Counted from the first letter of the stretch, positions 45,882-56,763 are shown. The stretch is 64,000 bases of DNA from Geodermatophilus africanus (GCF_900107105.1 NZ_FNOT01000003.1:434001-498000); one strand, 5' to 3'. Numbers and translations: made by a program. Notes: a model not told the origin generated them from the sequence alone.

Positions 45882-47141
45882 ATGGGCTCCAGTCATCCGG
45901 ACGACGTCGACGAGTCGACCGTCCCGGCCGATCCCGGCCGTCCCGACGAGACCCCCGATCCGGCCGAGTGGGACGACGCCTGGCTGCCCGAGTGGCTGGG
46001 CGACGGGACCGACGGGGCGACGTCCGTCGAGGAGACCGCCCCCGAGCCGGACCCCGAGCCCGAGCTGGTCGCGGCGGAGTCGAACGAGCTGTCGGAGCCG
46101 GACACCGTCCCAGCGCCGGACCCCGTGCCCGAGCCGGACGCCGCGCCCGCGCCGGACGTCGCGCCCGCGCCGGACCCCGTGCCCGAGCCGGACGCCGCGC
46201 CCGCGCCGGACCCCGTGCCCGAGCCGGACGCCGCGCCCGCGCCGGACGTCGCGCCTGAGCCGGACGCGGAGGCGCAGGCCGCCCCCGAACCGGACCTCGA
46301 GCCGCCGGTGGTCCGTGTCGACGACCTCCTCACCGCGGATCCCGACGGAACGCCCACCGGACCCGCCACCGCGGATGCCGAGCCTGCGGAGCTGTTCGAG
46401 CCCGGAGCTCTCCCGCAGCCCCCGCCCGTCCGCGTCGTCGTCGGCAGCCGCCCCCCGTCGCGTCGCCGCGCGCTCTCCGTGGCGGCCGGCCTGCTGGTCG
46501 CCGGGGCCGTCGCCGCGGCGTCGCTGCTGGCCGCCCGGAGCGACACCCCGGTCCCCGCCGCGGACGTCGCCGCCCCGGCTACCTCCGCCCCGGCGATGCC
46601 CGGCCGCGCCACCCCCCGACCGACGCCGGTCCCCGCGCCGGCCACCCCGCCCGCGACGACGGTGACGACGCCTCCGCCCGCTGCCGCTCCAGCGGCCCCG
46701 CGGTCCGCCCACGCCAGCGGGGTGCCGCCCCGTGTCACCGTCCCGGCACCCCCGCGTGCCACCGAGACCCCGGCGCCCGCCGTGCCGGTCCCCGTCCAGG
46801 GGGCGACGGGCGCGCCCGTCCCTCCTCCGGGACTCGAGGATCCCGAGCCCGCCCCGGACCGCACCTCGGTCATCGGGACGCCGATCGTGGACACGACGGG
46901 GGGGACCGGCGCCGACGAGACGGCGGACGACACCTCGGACGACGTGACGGAGGGCGACGGGTCCGGCACACCGGAGCCCACGACGACACCCGAGCCCGAC
47001 CCGACGACTCCGCCGTCCACCGAGGACCCGGACGACCCGGAGGAGGAGGGGGCCCCCGAGGAAGACACCGATCCGTCGCCGCTGCCCGAGCCTCCGCAGC
47101 TCCCGACGCCTACGGAGACGACCGGGCCGCCAGGAGGGTGA
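45882..47141 (+). CDS. Pro/Asp/Ala-rich repeat protein with one membrane span
   Basis: A 419-residue low-complexity protein. Residues 1-190 are acidic and include in-frame repeats of the type [13 protein letters not shown] (DNA 46112-46262). A basic SRRR then precedes a single hydrophobic span ([20 protein letters not shown], about 195-214). The remaining 200 residues are Pro/Thr/Ala-rich, ending in acidic and Thr-Pro stretches. Topology would be N-in with a wall-spanning extracellular Pro-rich tail. No enzymatic domain is seen and the function is unknown. The ATG at 45882 has AGGGGAGG upstream. Confidence 0.75.
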   Translation: MGSSHPDDVDESTVPADPGRPDETPDPAEWDDAWLPEWLGDGTDGATSVEETAPEPDPEPELVAAESNELSEPDTVPAPDPVPEPDAAPAPDVAPAPDPVPEPDAAPAPDPVPEPDAAPAPDVAPEPDAEAQAAPEPDLEPPVVRVDDLLTADPDGTPTGPATADAEPAELFEPGALPQPPPVRVVVGSRPPSRRRALSVAAGLLVAGAVAAASLLAARSDTPVPAADVAAPATSAPAMPGRATPRPTPVPAPATPPATTVTTPPPAAAPAAPRSAHASGVPPRVTVPAPPRATETPAPAVPVPVQGATGAPVPPPGLEDPEPAPDRTSVIGTPIVDTTGGTGADETADDTSDDVTEGDGSGTPEPTTTPEPDPTTPPSTEDPDDPEEEGAPEEDTDPSPLPEPPQLPTPTETTGPPGG

Positions 47142-47184
47142 TCTCACCCGCAGGCCGGCCCGGCAGGCGCCGAGGGGTGGGACC

Positions 47185-48372
47185 ATGGACGACGCCATGA
47201 CTGCCCTCCCTCTCGTGTTCGACGCCCCGCGCCGGGGGAAGCCGCCGCGCCACCTCGCCGACCTCACCCGCGAGCAGGCCCGTGCCGCGGTCACCGAGCT
47301 CGGCCAGCCGGCGTTCCGGGCCGACCAGCTCGCCCGGCACTTCTACCGGGGCGTCACCGACCCGGCGCGGATGACCGACCTGCCGGCCGCGGTCCGCGAG
47401 GAGCTGACCGGCGCGCTGCTGCCCGGGCTGCTCACGCCGGTGCGGACGCTGAGCGCCGACGGGGGCCGCACCCGCAAGACGCTGTGGCGGCTGCACGACG
47501 GCGCGCTGGTCGAGAGCGTGCTCATGCGCTACCCCGACCGCGCCACCGTCTGCATCTCCAGCCAGGCCGGCTGTGGCATGGCCTGCCCCTTCTGCGCGAC
47601 CGGCCAGAACGGGCTGACCCGCAACCTCTCGGCCGCCGAGATCATCGGCCAGGCGGTCGCGGCGGCCGCGGCCATGGCGGACGGCGAGGTCCCCGGCGGG
47701 CCCGGCCGGCTGTCCAACGTGGTCTTCATGGGCATGGGGGAGCCGCTGGCCAACTACGCGCGCGTGCGCAAGACCCTCGACGCCCTGGTGACGCCGGCGC
47801 CGCACGGGCTGGGCCTGTCCCAGCGCTCGGTGACGGTCTCCACCGTCGGCGTCGTCCCGGCGATCCGGCGGCTCACCGAGGAGGGGCTGCACGTCACCCT
47901 CGCGGTCAGCCTGCACGCGCCCGACGACGAGCTGCGCGACAGCCTGGTGCCGATCAACACGCGGTGGAAGGTGGCCGACGTCGTCGACGCCGCCGACGCG
48001 TACGCCGCGCGCACCGGCCGCCGCTACTCCGTGGAGTACGCGCTCATCCGCGACGTGAACGACCAGCCCGAGCGCGCCGACCTGCTCGGCCGGCTGCTCG
48101 CCGACCGCCGGGCGCACGTCAACCTCATCCCGCTCAACCCCACGCCGGGCAGCCGCTGGGACGCCAGCCCGCTGCCCGCGCAGCGCGAGTTCGTCGCCCG
48201 GCTGCGCGCGCACGGCGTGCCGACGACGGTCCGCGACACCCGGGGCCAGGACATCGACGGCGCCTGCGGGCAGCTGGCCGCGGCCGACCGGGTGGAGGGC
48301 GTCCCGAGCGTCGCGCTGCCCACGCCGTCCCTCGAGCCGCCCGTGGAGCTGGGCGCCGAGGCCGACGCGTGA
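47185..48372 (+). CDS. rlmN: Dual-specificity 23S rRNA/tRNA adenine-C2 methyltransferase RlmN
   Basis: Radical-SAM enzyme methylating A2503 of 23S rRNA and A37 of some tRNAs; 395 residues. The 4Fe-4S motif is [11 protein letters not shown], followed by [29 protein letters not shown] and [17 protein letters not shown]. The C-terminal catalytic Cys lies in [13 protein letters not shown]. The ATG at 47185 is used; an ATG 4 codons later is also possible. It overlaps the VIT gene by GTGA. Confidence 0.96.
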   Translation: MDDAMTALPLVFDAPRRGKPPRHLADLTREQARAAVTELGQPAFRADQLARHFYRGVTDPARMTDLPAAVREELTGALLPGLLTPVRTLSADGGRTRKTLWRLHDGALVESVLMRYPDRATVCISSQAGCGMACPFCATGQNGLTRNLSAAEIIGQAVAAAAAMADGEVPGGPGRLSNVVFMGMGEPLANYARVRKTLDALVTPAPHGLGLSQRSVTVSTVGVVPAIRRLTEEGLHVTLAVSLHAPDDELRDSLVPINTRWKVADVVDAADAYAARTGRRYSVEYALIRDVNDQPERADLLGRLLADRRAHVNLIPLNPTPGSRWDASPLPAQREFVARLRAHGVPTTVRDTRGQDIDGACGQLAAADRVEGVPSVALPTPSLEPPVELGAEADA

Positions 48373-49085
48373 GTTCGGAGGCCCCGCCGGCCGAGGCGCA
48401 CGAGCACAGCCACGCCGACGTCTCCGGCGGCTGGCTGCGGGCCGCGGTCTTCGGGGCGATGGACGGGCTGGTGACCAACACCGCGCTGGTGGCCGGGGTC
48501 GGCGGCGGGGGAGCGTCCTCCCGCGCGATCGTGCTCTCCGGCGTGGCCAGCCTGGTCGCCGGCGCCATCTCCATGGCGCTGGGCGAGTACACCTCGGTGC
48601 GGACGCAGAACGAGCAGCTCGACCTCGAGGTGGAGAAGGAGCGCCGCGAGCTCGAGCGCAACCCGGGCGGCGAGCTCGCCGAGCTGGTGCAGATGATGCG
48701 GGTCCGCGGCGTGGACGAGGACCTCGCCCGGCAGGTCGCCGTCCAGCTGCACCGCGACCCCGACACCGCGCTGCGGCTGCACGTCGTCGCCGAGCTGGGG
48801 CTCAACCCGGCCGACAAACCCTCGCCGTGGACGGCGGCGGTCTCGTCGTTCCTGACCTTCGCCACCGGCGCGGTGATCCCGCTGCTGCCCTACCTGCTCG
48901 GCTTCTCCGTGCTCGCCGCAGCCCTGGTGTGCGGGGCGGTGGGCCTGGCCGTGGCCGGCGCGCTGTCGTCCCGCTTCACGCCTCGGCCCTGGTGGTACGC
49001 CGCCCTGCGGCAGCTGCTCTTCGGCGCGGTCGCGGCCGGTGTCACCTACGCGGTCGGGCTGGCGATCGGCGTCGGCGTCAGCTGA
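48369..49085 (+). CDS. VIT1/CCC1-family transporter
   Basis: A 238-residue membrane protein of the vacuolar iron transporter family. [20 protein letters not shown] is the family's first span with the conserved [23 protein letters not shown] follows, then a cytoplasmic helical metal-binding segment ([20 protein letters not shown]), and three more spans at the C-terminus. Likely exports or stores Fe2+/Mn2+. The start overlaps the rlmN stop; the end lies only 3 bases from the convergent LCP gene. Confidence 0.88.
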   Translation: MSSEAPPAEAHEHSHADVSGGWLRAAVFGAMDGLVTNTALVAGVGGGGASSRAIVLSGVASLVAGAISMALGEYTSVRTQNEQLDLEVEKERRELERNPGGELAELVQMMRVRGVDEDLARQVAVQLHRDPDTALRLHVVAELGLNPADKPSPWTAAVSSFLTFATGAVIPLLPYLLGFSVLAAALVCGAVGLAVAGALSSRFTPRPWWYAALRQLLFGAVAAGVTYAVGLAIGVGVS

Positions 49086-49088
49086 CCC

Positions 49089-50063
49089 TCACCGGCACGA
49101 CAGCCCGGCGGCCTCGATCGCGGCGCGCGTGCCGGCGGTGGGCAGAGCCACCGGGACGGCGCCGTCCCGGAGGTCGCTCGGCACCACCTCGACCGTCGAC
49201 AGGTCCGCGCCGGCGAGCGCGGCGAGATCGGTCACGGAGGTCCCCGGGTCGACACTGAGTGCCCCGGTGGTCGCCCACCCCACGGTCTGCAGCCGCAAGG
49301 GCCGGACGACCGATCCGCGGACGGCGTCCACCAGCGCACCGAGCACCGTGCCCGCGGCCGACGCCCGTCCGTCCGGGTCCATCGGCACCGGCGTCCACGT
49401 CCCGTCGACCAGGTGCTGCGGGTGCCGGGAGCGGACCAGGGCCAGCGCGGTGCGCCCGTCGACGTGCTGGACGCCGGCGCGCGGCAGGTCCAACCCGGCG
49501 CCCGGGTCGCGTACCGGGACCGGCACGTCCACCGTGAGCCCGCCGGCTGCATCGACGACCTGGGCGAACCCCGCGAAGTCGACCGCGACCAGGTGGTCGG
49601 CGTCGATGCCGATGGAGCAGAGGGCGTCGACCGTCGCTCGGGGACCGTCCCGCCACGTGAGGGTCAGCCGGGTCCGCCGCTGGTCCCGGAGCACCAGCAG
49701 GTCCCGGGGCACCGACAGGACCGTGGTCCCGGCGTCGGTCTGGTGGACCACGAGCACCACGTCGGCCCGGGTGCCGGGGACGGCCTCGGGCGTGCCGAAG
49801 ACGGCGGGGTCGGCGCCGGCGGGCAGGTGGTCCCGCGAGTCCAGGCCCACGAGGACCCACGTGCGGCCGTCGGAGTCGTCGGGGGAGAGGTCCACGGCGA
49901 CCTCGCCGACGCGGCCGGCGAGCAGCGCGACGTCGACGCCGACGGCGAGGACCACCAGGACCAGGACGGCGAGGAGGACTCGTGTCCGGCCTCGCCGTCC
50001 CGGGGACGGCCGACGCCGGCCAGGGGAGCCCTGGCCGGCGTCGGGGTCGTGCGGTGCGGTCAC
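49089..50063 (-). CDS. LytR-CpsA-Psr (LCP) family cell-wall ligase
   Basis: A 324-residue protein with a short basic cytoplasmic N-terminus and one span (RVLLAVLVLVVLAVGVDVAL). The LCP domain follows: WVLVGLDSRDHLP, TRADVVLVVHQTD, LSVPRDLLV, then VDFAGFAQVVDAAGGLTVDV and HVDGRTALALVRSRH. The Arg and Asp residues that bind polyprenyl pyrophosphate are present. LCP enzymes attach glycopolymers to peptidoglycan. It starts 2 bases after the LAxTG surface protein and is cotranscribed with it. Confidence 0.88.
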   Translation of the reverse strand: MTAPHDPDAGQGSPGRRRPSPGRRGRTRVLLAVLVLVVLAVGVDVALLAGRVGEVAVDLSPDDSDGRTWVLVGLDSRDHLPAGADPAVFGTPEAVPGTRADVVLVVHQTDAGTTVLSVPRDLLVLRDQRRTRLTLTWRDGPRATVDALCSIGIDADHLVAVDFAGFAQVVDAAGGLTVDVPVPVRDPGAGLDLPRAGVQHVDGRTALALVRSRHPQHLVDGTWTPVPMDPDGRASAAGTVLGALVDAVRGSVVRPLRLQTVGWATTGALSVDPGTSVTDLAALAGADLSTVEVVPSDLRDGAVPVALPTAGTRAAIEAAGLSCR

Positions 50064-50065
50064 GC

Positions 50066-50995
50066 TCAGGCCTGCGAGCCCTCCGCGGACCGGCGGCGGG
50101 CGGCGAACACCAGGCCGCCGCCGAGCGCGAGGGCACCCACGCCCAGGCCCAGCGGGAGGGCGACGTCGGCGCCGGTGTAGGCCAGGCTCGAGGAGGACGC
50201 GTTGGAGGTCGCCGCGGCCGCGGTCACGGAGAAGGACTCCTGGAAGTAGGTGCCCATGCTCCCCTCGTAGACCAGGGTGTGGTCGCCGGTCGGGGTGCCG
50301 GCCGGGACGGTGAAGGAGACCGTCACGGTGCCGTTCCGGTCGGCGGTGAACGTGCCCATGGTCTGCGGGGTCGAGTGCAGGGTCACCGTGACGACCTCGC
50401 CGGGCTTGAAGCCGGTGAGGACCTTGACGACCTTGCGGCCCGGGGCCGCGCTGTCACCGGTGGCCGAGCCGCCATCCGGGCTCGCGACGCCCTTGGTGTT
50501 GGCCTGGGTGCCACGGATCTCGCCGGCCGGCGTGCTCTTCGGCGCCTCGGTGGTGGGAGTCTCGGTCGGGGTGGGCGGCGTGGACGCGGGGGCGCCCTTC
50601 AGGGTCACGCTGGTGTTCGGGTACACGAACCGCGGGGCCTCGTTCAGGTAGTCCAGGCACGCGGTCTCGATGACGTAGTCCTTCGGCGTCGTCCCCTCGA
50701 GGAAGGACAGGGTGGCCGACCAGCTCCCGTCTGCGGCCGGCTCGACGTAGTCCCAGTAGCCGGACTCGGTGCCGTCCTCGATGAACAGCTCGACGGCCGT
50801 GGGGTTCAGCGGGTCGGACTCGGGCAGGCAGCCCTCGCCCGAGACGGTGAAGTCCTCGCCCGCCGCGACCGCGGACGGCGCCACGACCGGGGCGCTCGGC
50901 GCGGCGAACGCGGCGGGGGCGAGCAGCAGACCGGTGGCCACGGTGGTGGCGGTCAGTCCGGTCAGGGCTGCGGCGCGGGTGGTGGTGCGGGACAT
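50066..50995 (-). CDS. Secreted cell-wall-anchored protein with LAxTG sorting signal
   Basis: A 309-residue protein with a signal peptide (residues 1-31, cleavage near AFAA-PSAP), two bacterial Ig-like regions (ITYGEDF-like SAVAAGEDFTVSGEGCLPES, and FKPGEVVTVTLHSTPQTMGT), and a Pro/Thr-rich linker. It ends with a sorting signal: LAYTGADVALPLGLGVGALA, a further hydrophobic stretch and a RRRSAEGSQA tail. LAxTG is the motif recognised by class E sortases of high-GC Gram-positives. No sortase gene lies in the window. The ATG at 50995 is used. Confidence 0.85.
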   Translation of the reverse strand: MSRTTTRAAALTGLTATTVATGLLLAPAAFAAPSAPVVAPSAVAAGEDFTVSGEGCLPESDPLNPTAVELFIEDGTESGYWDYVEPAADGSWSATLSFLEGTTPKDYVIETACLDYLNEAPRFVYPNTSVTLKGAPASTPPTPTETPTTEAPKSTPAGEIRGTQANTKGVASPDGGSATGDSAAPGRKVVKVLTGFKPGEVVTVTLHSTPQTMGTFTADRNGTVTVSFTVPAGTPTGDHTLVYEGSMGTYFQESFSVTAAAATSNASSSSLAYTGADVALPLGLGVGALALGGGLVFAARRRSAEGSQA

Positions 50996-51313
50996 CGTCG
51001 GCTCTCCGGTCGGTCAGGAGTCCGGGTGCTCCGGACTTCTCTCGCACTGTCTATCGACTGTGAGCCGCCGGAGGTGTAGCTGACAGTCACCAAGATCAGA
51101 CGGATCGTCGGCCATGTCTGACGAACGCCGCCCCAGCGGACCCAGCCGTCACTCCTGGCACGCCTGCACGAGAGGAACCCCGGTGGTCGGGGGTGCGAGG
51201 GCGACACCTGACATCCGGCTCCGGTGGGTCCCGTAGCTCCCCGTGCGCCGCGACGACCGTGCCGCTCCTCGAGGCGACGCGCCCGGCGATCGACCCGCCA
51301 CCCCTCTGGACGA
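50996..51313. other. Gene-poor region upstream of the LAxTG-LCP operon
   Basis: This gap must contain the promoter of the minus-strand operon. In its transcribed leader AGTCCGG-GTGCT-CCGGACT (51019-51037) forms a 7-bp hairpin. ACTGTC/GACAGT words recur around 51047-51090 but give no clear operator. I see no gene, repeat-family copy or RNA gene from 51100 to 51313. Confidence 0.4.
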
Positions 51314-51349
51314 CGAGAGGCCCGCCCCCGGCAGGGGACGGGCCTCTCG
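51314..51349 (-). terminator. Terminator of the DUF2631 gene
   Basis: CGAGAGGCCCG (51314-51324) and CGGGCCTCTCG (51339-51349) form a perfect 11-bp stem with a 14-base loop, 12 bases beyond the end of the minus-strand gene. Confidence 0.7.
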
Positions 51350-51360
51350 AGGGCGCGCGG

Positions 51361-51687
51361 CTACTTGGCGCGCCAGGCGTTGCGGCGGCGCCGCCAGTCG
51401 AGCAGCAGGATCAGGATCATCAGGCCGGCGATCGCGACGACCCAGAGGTCCTCGATGCGCCCCTCGTGGTTGCCGAAGAGGTAGGCCAGGATGAACAGCG
51501 TCGCGATGACGGCGCCGATGCGGCCCCACCTGCCGGTCTCGCCGTGCCAGCCCCAGTCCTCGGGGCGCTCGTGCTCGACCGGCGCGGCACCGGCCCTGAC
51601 GACGCCCTCCTCGCGGCCGGGCTGGTTGACCCGCTCGGTTGCCGGGTGGTTCACGGAGATCCGCTCGCGGTGGGTCTGCTCGCTCAC
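51361..51687 (-). CDS. DUF2631 family membrane protein
   Basis: A 108-residue actinobacterial protein. The N-terminal half is hydrophilic and includes the conserved [20 protein letters not shown]; two membrane spans follow ([15 protein letters not shown] and [18 protein letters not shown]), then a basic [10 protein letters not shown] tail. This matches DUF2631, found beside dxr in mycobacteria and relatives (Rv2871-type location). The GTG at 51687 is chosen; the much longer reverse frame is a shadow of dxr. Divergent from dxr. Confidence 0.85.
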   Translation of the reverse strand: MSEQTHRERISVNHPATERVNQPGREEGVVRAGAAPVEHERPEDWGWHGETGRWGRIGAVIATLFILAYLFGNHEGRIEDLWVVAIAGLMILILLLDWRRRRNAWRAK

Positions 51688-51765
51688 ACCGCCATCCTGC
51701 CAGGCCCGCAGCCGGCCCACTCCCCGAGGGACCGGCGGCGTGCCGGGGTCGGGGAGGATGCGCCC

Positions 51766-52962
51766 GTGGACGGCGTGCGCGAGGTGACGGTGCTGGGCTC
51801 CACCGGGTCGATCGGCCGGCAGGCGATCGCGGTGGCCGAGCAGAACCCGGACCGGCTGCGGATCACCGGGCTGGCGGCCGGCGGCGGGGACGTCGCGCGG
51901 CTGGCCGAGCAGGCGCTGTCGCTCGGCGTCCGCACCGTCGCCGTGGCGCGGGCGACGGCCGCCCAGGACCTGCAGCTGGCCTTCTACGCCGCCGCGTCCC
52001 AGCGCGGCTGGTCGAGGGGCGAGTACGCGCTGCCGGAGATCCTCGCCGGTCCGCGGGCGGCCGAGGAGCTCGCCGCCCGCCCGGCCGACGTCGTCCTCAA
52101 CGGCATCACCGGGTCCATCGGGCTGCGGCCCACGCTCTCGGCGCTCCGGGCCGGGCGCACCGTGGCGCTGGCCAACAAGGAGTCGCTGGTGGCCGGCGGC
52201 GAGCTGGTCACCGCCGCGGCCGCGCCCGGGCAGCTGGTGCCGGTCGACTCCGAGCACTCCGCGCTGGCGCAGTGCCTGCGCGGCGGCGCCCGGGGCGAGG
52301 TGGCCCGGCTGGTGCTCACCGCAAGCGGCGGGCCCTTCCGCGGCCGCAGCGCCGCCGAGCTGGCCGACGTCACCGTCGAGCAGGCGCTGGCGCACCCGAC
52401 GTGGGCGATGGGACCGGTCGTGACGATCAACTCCGCGACGCTGGTCAACAAGGGCCTGGAGCTCATCGAGGCGCACCTGCTCTTCGGCGTCCCCTTCGGC
52501 GACATCGACGTGGTCGTGCACCCGCAGTCGATCGTGCACTCGATGGTGACCTTTGCCGACGGCGCCACCCTCGCCCAGGCCAGCCCGCCGGACATGCGGC
52601 TGCCGATCGCGCTGGCCCTGGCCTGGCCCGACCGGCTGCCGCACGTGCAGCCGGCACTGGACTGGTCGACGGCGAGCACCTGGGAGTTCGCCCCGCTGGA
52701 CGACGAGGCGTTCCCCGCGGTCGCGCTGGCCCGTGCCGCCGGCGAGGCGGGCGGCGTCGCCCCGGCGGTCTACAACGCCGCCAACGAGGAGGCGGTCGCG
52801 GCGTTCCTGGCGGGTCGGCTGCCGTTCCGGGGCATCGTCGACCTCGTCGCGCGTACCCTCGACGACGCGCCGGACCTCGGCGCCCCCACCCGCGTCGAGG
52901 ACGTCCTGGCGGCGGAGGGGTGGGCCCGGCAGCACGCCGGGAGCGTGATCGCCGGAGGCTGA
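51766..52962 (+). CDS. dxr: 1-deoxy-D-xylulose 5-phosphate reductoisomerase
   Basis: First committed enzyme of the MEP isoprenoid pathway (DXP to MEP, NADPH-dependent); 398 residues. NADPH loop [20 protein letters not shown] is at the N-terminus, followed by [30 protein letters not shown], the fosmidomycin-site [12 protein letters not shown], and [20 protein letters not shown]. The GTG at 51766 has GGGGAGG 8 bases upstream. dxr, rip1 and ispG are contiguous, as in mycobacteria. Confidence 0.96.
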   Translation: MDGVREVTVLGSTGSIGRQAIAVAEQNPDRLRITGLAAGGGDVARLAEQALSLGVRTVAVARATAAQDLQLAFYAAASQRGWSRGEYALPEILAGPRAAEELAARPADVVLNGITGSIGLRPTLSALRAGRTVALANKESLVAGGELVTAAAAPGQLVPVDSEHSALAQCLRGGARGEVARLVLTASGGPFRGRSAAELADVTVEQALAHPTWAMGPVVTINSATLVNKGLELIEAHLLFGVPFGDIDVVVHPQSIVHSMVTFADGATLAQASPPDMRLPIALALAWPDRLPHVQPALDWSTASTWEFAPLDDEAFPAVALARAAGEAGGVAPAVYNAANEEAVAAFLAGRLPFRGIVDLVARTLDDAPDLGAPTRVEDVLAAEGWARQHAGSVIAGG

Positions 52963-52972
52963 GCTGAGCGGG

Positions 52973-54343
52973 TTGCTGCTGACCGTCCTCGGGATCGTCG
53001 CCTTCGCGGCCGGCCTGCTGCTCTCGATCGCCTTCCACGAGTACGGGCACTTCTTCTGGGCCCGGAAGTTCGGCATGCGGGTGCCGCAGTTCATGGTCGG
53101 CTTCGGCCCGACGGTCTTCTCCCGCACGCGCGGGGAGACCGAGTACGGCGTCAAGGCCGTCCCGCTCGGTGGCTACATCCGCATCATCGGGATGATCCCG
53201 CCGGCAGAGGAGAACGAGAGCACGCGGGCCACGCGGATGCGCTCGTTCATCGCCGAGGTCCGCGGCGCGGCGCTCGACGACGTCCGCCCCGGTGACGAGG
53301 GCCGGGTGTTCTACGCCAAGCCCTGGTGGCAGCGGGTCATCGTCATGTTCGCCGGCCCCTTCCACAACCTGGTGCTGGCGGTCCTGCTGTTCACGGTGCT
53401 GCTGACCGTCGTCGGCACCAGCGTGCTGACGACGACGGTGCGCGACGTCCCGGCCTGCGTGCTGCCCGCCACCGCCGTCACCCAGACCCCCGCCGGCACC
53501 GACCCGTGCACGGTGCCGGTCGACCCGGCCGGGCAGACCTGCGAGGCCGGGACGCCGGGCTGCGCGCTGCCCGAGCAGAGCCCCGCCGCGGCCGCCGGCC
53601 TGCGCCCCGGCGACACGATCGTCGCCATCGACGGGCAGCCCCTGGACCCCACCGCGTACGACAGCTGGACGACGGTGCAGGAGGCGATCCGCACCAGCCC
53701 GGGGCAGCCGCTGGACCTCACCATCGAGCGGGACGGCGCACGGCAGCAGGTCACCGTGACGCCGATCGCCAACACCGTCTACGCCGACCCGACCGACGCG
53801 ACCGAGGGGACGACGACCGCCGGCTACCTCGGCGTCTCCCCGAGCGGTGCGCTGGCGCGGCAGGACCTCGCCGACGTCCCCGCCTACTTCGGCACCGTCG
53901 TCGCCAACGCCGTCGAGCGGCTGGTCGAGATCCCCGAGCGCATCCCGCAGCTGTTCCGCGCGGCGTTCCTGGGAGAGGAGCGCGACCCCAACGGCCCGAT
54001 CGGCGTCGTCGGCGTCGGGCGCATCTCCGGTGAGGTGTTCTCGATCCCGGAGCTCACCACGCTGGAGAAGGTCAGCACGTTCCTGCAGCTGCTGGCGAGC
54101 ATCAACCTGGTGCTGTTCCTGTTCAACCTGCTGCCGATCTACCCGCTCGACGGCGGGCACGTCGCCGGCGCGCTCTACGAGAAGGCGCGCGCGGTCGTCG
54201 CCCGGCTCCGCGGCCGGCCCGACCCCGGCCCGTTCGACATCGCCCGGCTGATGCCGGTCGCCTACGTCGTCGCGGGCCTGTTCGTCGTCCTCTCCGGCCT
54301 GCTGCTGATCGCCGACATCGTCAACCCGATCACCCTGCAGTAG
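52973..54343 (+). CDS. rip1: Site-2 intramembrane metalloprotease (Rip1/RseP family)
   Basis: A 456-residue M50 protease that cleaves membrane-bound anti-sigma factors. The zinc motif HEYGH lies in span 1 ([20 protein letters not shown]), with FVGFGPT-like [20 protein letters not shown] after it. A PDZ domain ([20 protein letters not shown]) is in the periplasmic region, and the third ligand is in [20 protein letters not shown]. The start is uncertain: TTG at 52973, or CTG at 52964, which has GGAGG 5 bases upstream. It follows dxr closely. Confidence 0.92.
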   Translation: MLLTVLGIVAFAAGLLLSIAFHEYGHFFWARKFGMRVPQFMVGFGPTVFSRTRGETEYGVKAVPLGGYIRIIGMIPPAEENESTRATRMRSFIAEVRGAALDDVRPGDEGRVFYAKPWWQRVIVMFAGPFHNLVLAVLLFTVLLTVVGTSVLTTTVRDVPACVLPATAVTQTPAGTDPCTVPVDPAGQTCEAGTPGCALPEQSPAAAAGLRPGDTIVAIDGQPLDPTAYDSWTTVQEAIRTSPGQPLDLTIERDGARQQVTVTPIANTVYADPTDATEGTTTAGYLGVSPSGALARQDLADVPAYFGTVVANAVERLVEIPERIPQLFRAAFLGEERDPNGPIGVVGVGRISGEVFSIPELTTLEKVSTFLQLLASINLVLFLFNLLPIYPLDGGHVAGALYEKARAVVARLRGRPDPGPFDIARLMPVAYVVAGLFVVLSGLLLIADIVNPITLQ

Positions 54344-54394
54344 GCCCGCCAGGCGTCACACCCCGCACCTCCGCACCGACCTGCGGGAAGCGGG

Positions 54395-54400
54395 GATACT
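54395..54400 (+). promoter_or_regulatory. Candidate -10 for leaderless ispG
   Basis: GATACT ends 7 bases before the ispG ATG, with no Shine-Dalgarno sequence in between. Confidence 0.4.
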
Positions 54401-54407
54401 GGCGGAC

Positions 54408-55568
<1,161 letters not shown>

Positions 55569-55576
55569 CCGGTCCG

Positions 55577-56563
55577 GTGCTGCGCTCGACGGTGTCTACC
55601 ACCCACCCCACCGCCCCGGTGTCTACCACCCACCCCACCGCCCCGGTGCCTCCCACCCACCCCACCGCCCCGGTGCCTCCCACCCACCCCACCGCCCCGG
55701 TGCCGCCCACCCACCCCACCGCCCCGACGGCGCGGGTCCTCGACGAGACCGACGAGCCCGCCGTCCGCGCCCTGCTCACCAGCGACCCGGTGGCGGCGTG
55801 CGTCATCGCCGGGCGGGTGGAGGCCGCGGGCACCTCCGCCGCGGCCCTCGGCGCCCCGCTGTGGGGCCTAGGCAGCGGACCCTCGCTGGACGCGGTCTGC
55901 CTGGCCGGCGCGAACCTGATCCCGTTCGCCCTGCCCGGAGCGGAGCGGCCCGCGGCCGAGGCGTTCGCCGACCGGGCCCGCCGCGCCGGGCGGCGCTGCT
56001 CGACCATCGTCGGCCCGGCCGCGTCGGTGGACCCGCTGTGGGCGCTCCTGGAGCCCTCCTGGGGCCCGGCCCGCGACCACCGGCCCCGCCAGCCGCTGCT
56101 GGCGATCGAGGGCCCGCCGGCCGTCGCCCCGGAGCCGCGGGTGCGCCCGGTGCGGCTCGCCGATCTCGACGTCCTGCTGCCGGCCGCGGTGGCGATGTTC
56201 ACCGAGGAGGTCGGGGTCAGCCCGCTCCGGGTGGACGGCGGCGCCGGCTACCGCGCCCGGGTCGCCGACCTGGTCCGCGCCGGCCAGTCGCTGGCCTGGA
56301 TCGAGGGCGGCGAAGTGCTGTTCAAGGCCGAGATCGGCGCGGTCTCCCGCAGCGTCTGCCAGGTGCAGGGCGTGTGGGTCGCCCCCGCCCACCGCGGCCG
56401 GGGCATCGGCACCGTCGGCACCGCAGCCGTCGTCGAGTACGCCCGCACGGCGATCGCGCCCGTGGTCAGCCTCTACGTCAACGACTTCAACGGCGCGGCC
56501 CGCGCCGCCTACGCCCGGGTCGGGTTCCGCGAGGTCGGGCGCTTCGCCAGCGTGCTCTTCTGA
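55577..56563 (+). CDS. GNAT-family acetyltransferase with an N-terminal 9-residue tandem repeat
   Basis: A 328-residue protein. Residues 6-50 are five copies of the unit (V/P)(S/P)(T/P)THPTAP, encoded by a 27-bp tandem DNA repeat. The body has a DUF4081-like N-terminal domain (ARVLDETDEPAVRALLTSDP) and a C-terminal GNAT domain with the acetyl-CoA loop QVQGVWVAPAHRGRGIGTVG and SLYVNDFNGAARAAYARVGF. It corresponds to Rv2867c, the GNAT gene after gcpE. The GTG at 55577 is the only upstream start; if the repeats are untranslated leader, the start would lie after them. Confidence 0.85.
   Translation: MLRSTVSTTHPTAPVSTTHPTAPVPPTHPTAPVPPTHPTAPVPPTHPTAPTARVLDETDEPAVRALLTSDPVAACVIAGRVEAAGTSAAALGAPLWGLGSGPSLDAVCLAGANLIPFALPGAERPAAEAFADRARRAGRRCSTIVGPAASVDPLWALLEPSWGPARDHRPRQPLLAIEGPPAVAPEPRVRPVRLADLDVLLPAAVAMFTEEVGVSPLRVDGGAGYRARVADLVRAGQSLAWIEGGEVLFKAEIGAVSRSVCQVQGVWVAPAHRGRGIGTVGTAAVVEYARTAIAPVVSLYVNDFNGAARAAYARVGFREVGRFASVLF
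55592..55726 (+). repeat. Five tandem 27-bp units inside the GNAT gene
   Basis: Units start at 55592, 55619, 55646, 55673 and 55700. The last 18 bases, ACCCACCCCACCGCCCCG, are identical in all five; only the first 9 bases drift. Unit length is a multiple of three, so copy-number change keeps the frame. Confidence 0.9.
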
Positions 56564-56719
56564 AGGAGGACCACCCTTCCCCCCACGCCTCGTGAAAGGA
56601 CCTCCCTGCCCCCACCACTTGCACGCTCGCGGCGGGACCCTGCAGGGAGGCCAGCGGGACCCTGAAGGGTGGCCGTTCCAGCACGTCACCGGGCTCGCGG
56701 CGGGCCCCTGCAGAGGGCC
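56564..56719. repeat. Nested palindromic-repeat copies after the GNAT gene
   Basis: The outer copy has arms CCACCCTTC (left, 56571-56579) and GAAGGGTGG (right), which resemble the copy at 20400. Between them, at the core, lies a complete second copy (56593-56652). After the outer right arm comes the GCACGTCACCGGGCTCGCGG spacer and another right half (to 56719), the same arrangement as at 14305-14350. The outer copy starts at the GNAT TGA. Confidence 0.8.
56593..56652. repeat. Inner repeat copy inserted in the outer copy
   Basis: Starts TGAAAGGACC and carries its own complementary arms CCTCCCTGC and GCAGGGAGG, which differ from the flanking copy. The core is CTTGCACGCTCGCGGCGGG. Removing 56593-56652 restores a normal CACCCTTC-type copy apart from a few core bases. 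Confidence 0.8.
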
Positions 56720-56763
56720 TGCCTCCCGGGGATCGGCGCTCAGGTCTGGAACGCTGTCTCCCC

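Noticed and set aside
55592..55726. Possible CRISPR-like array
   Set aside because: The units are contiguous without spacers, encode an in-frame peptide repeat and lack palindromic CRISPR repeats. The repeat block at 46112-46262 was rejected for the same reason.
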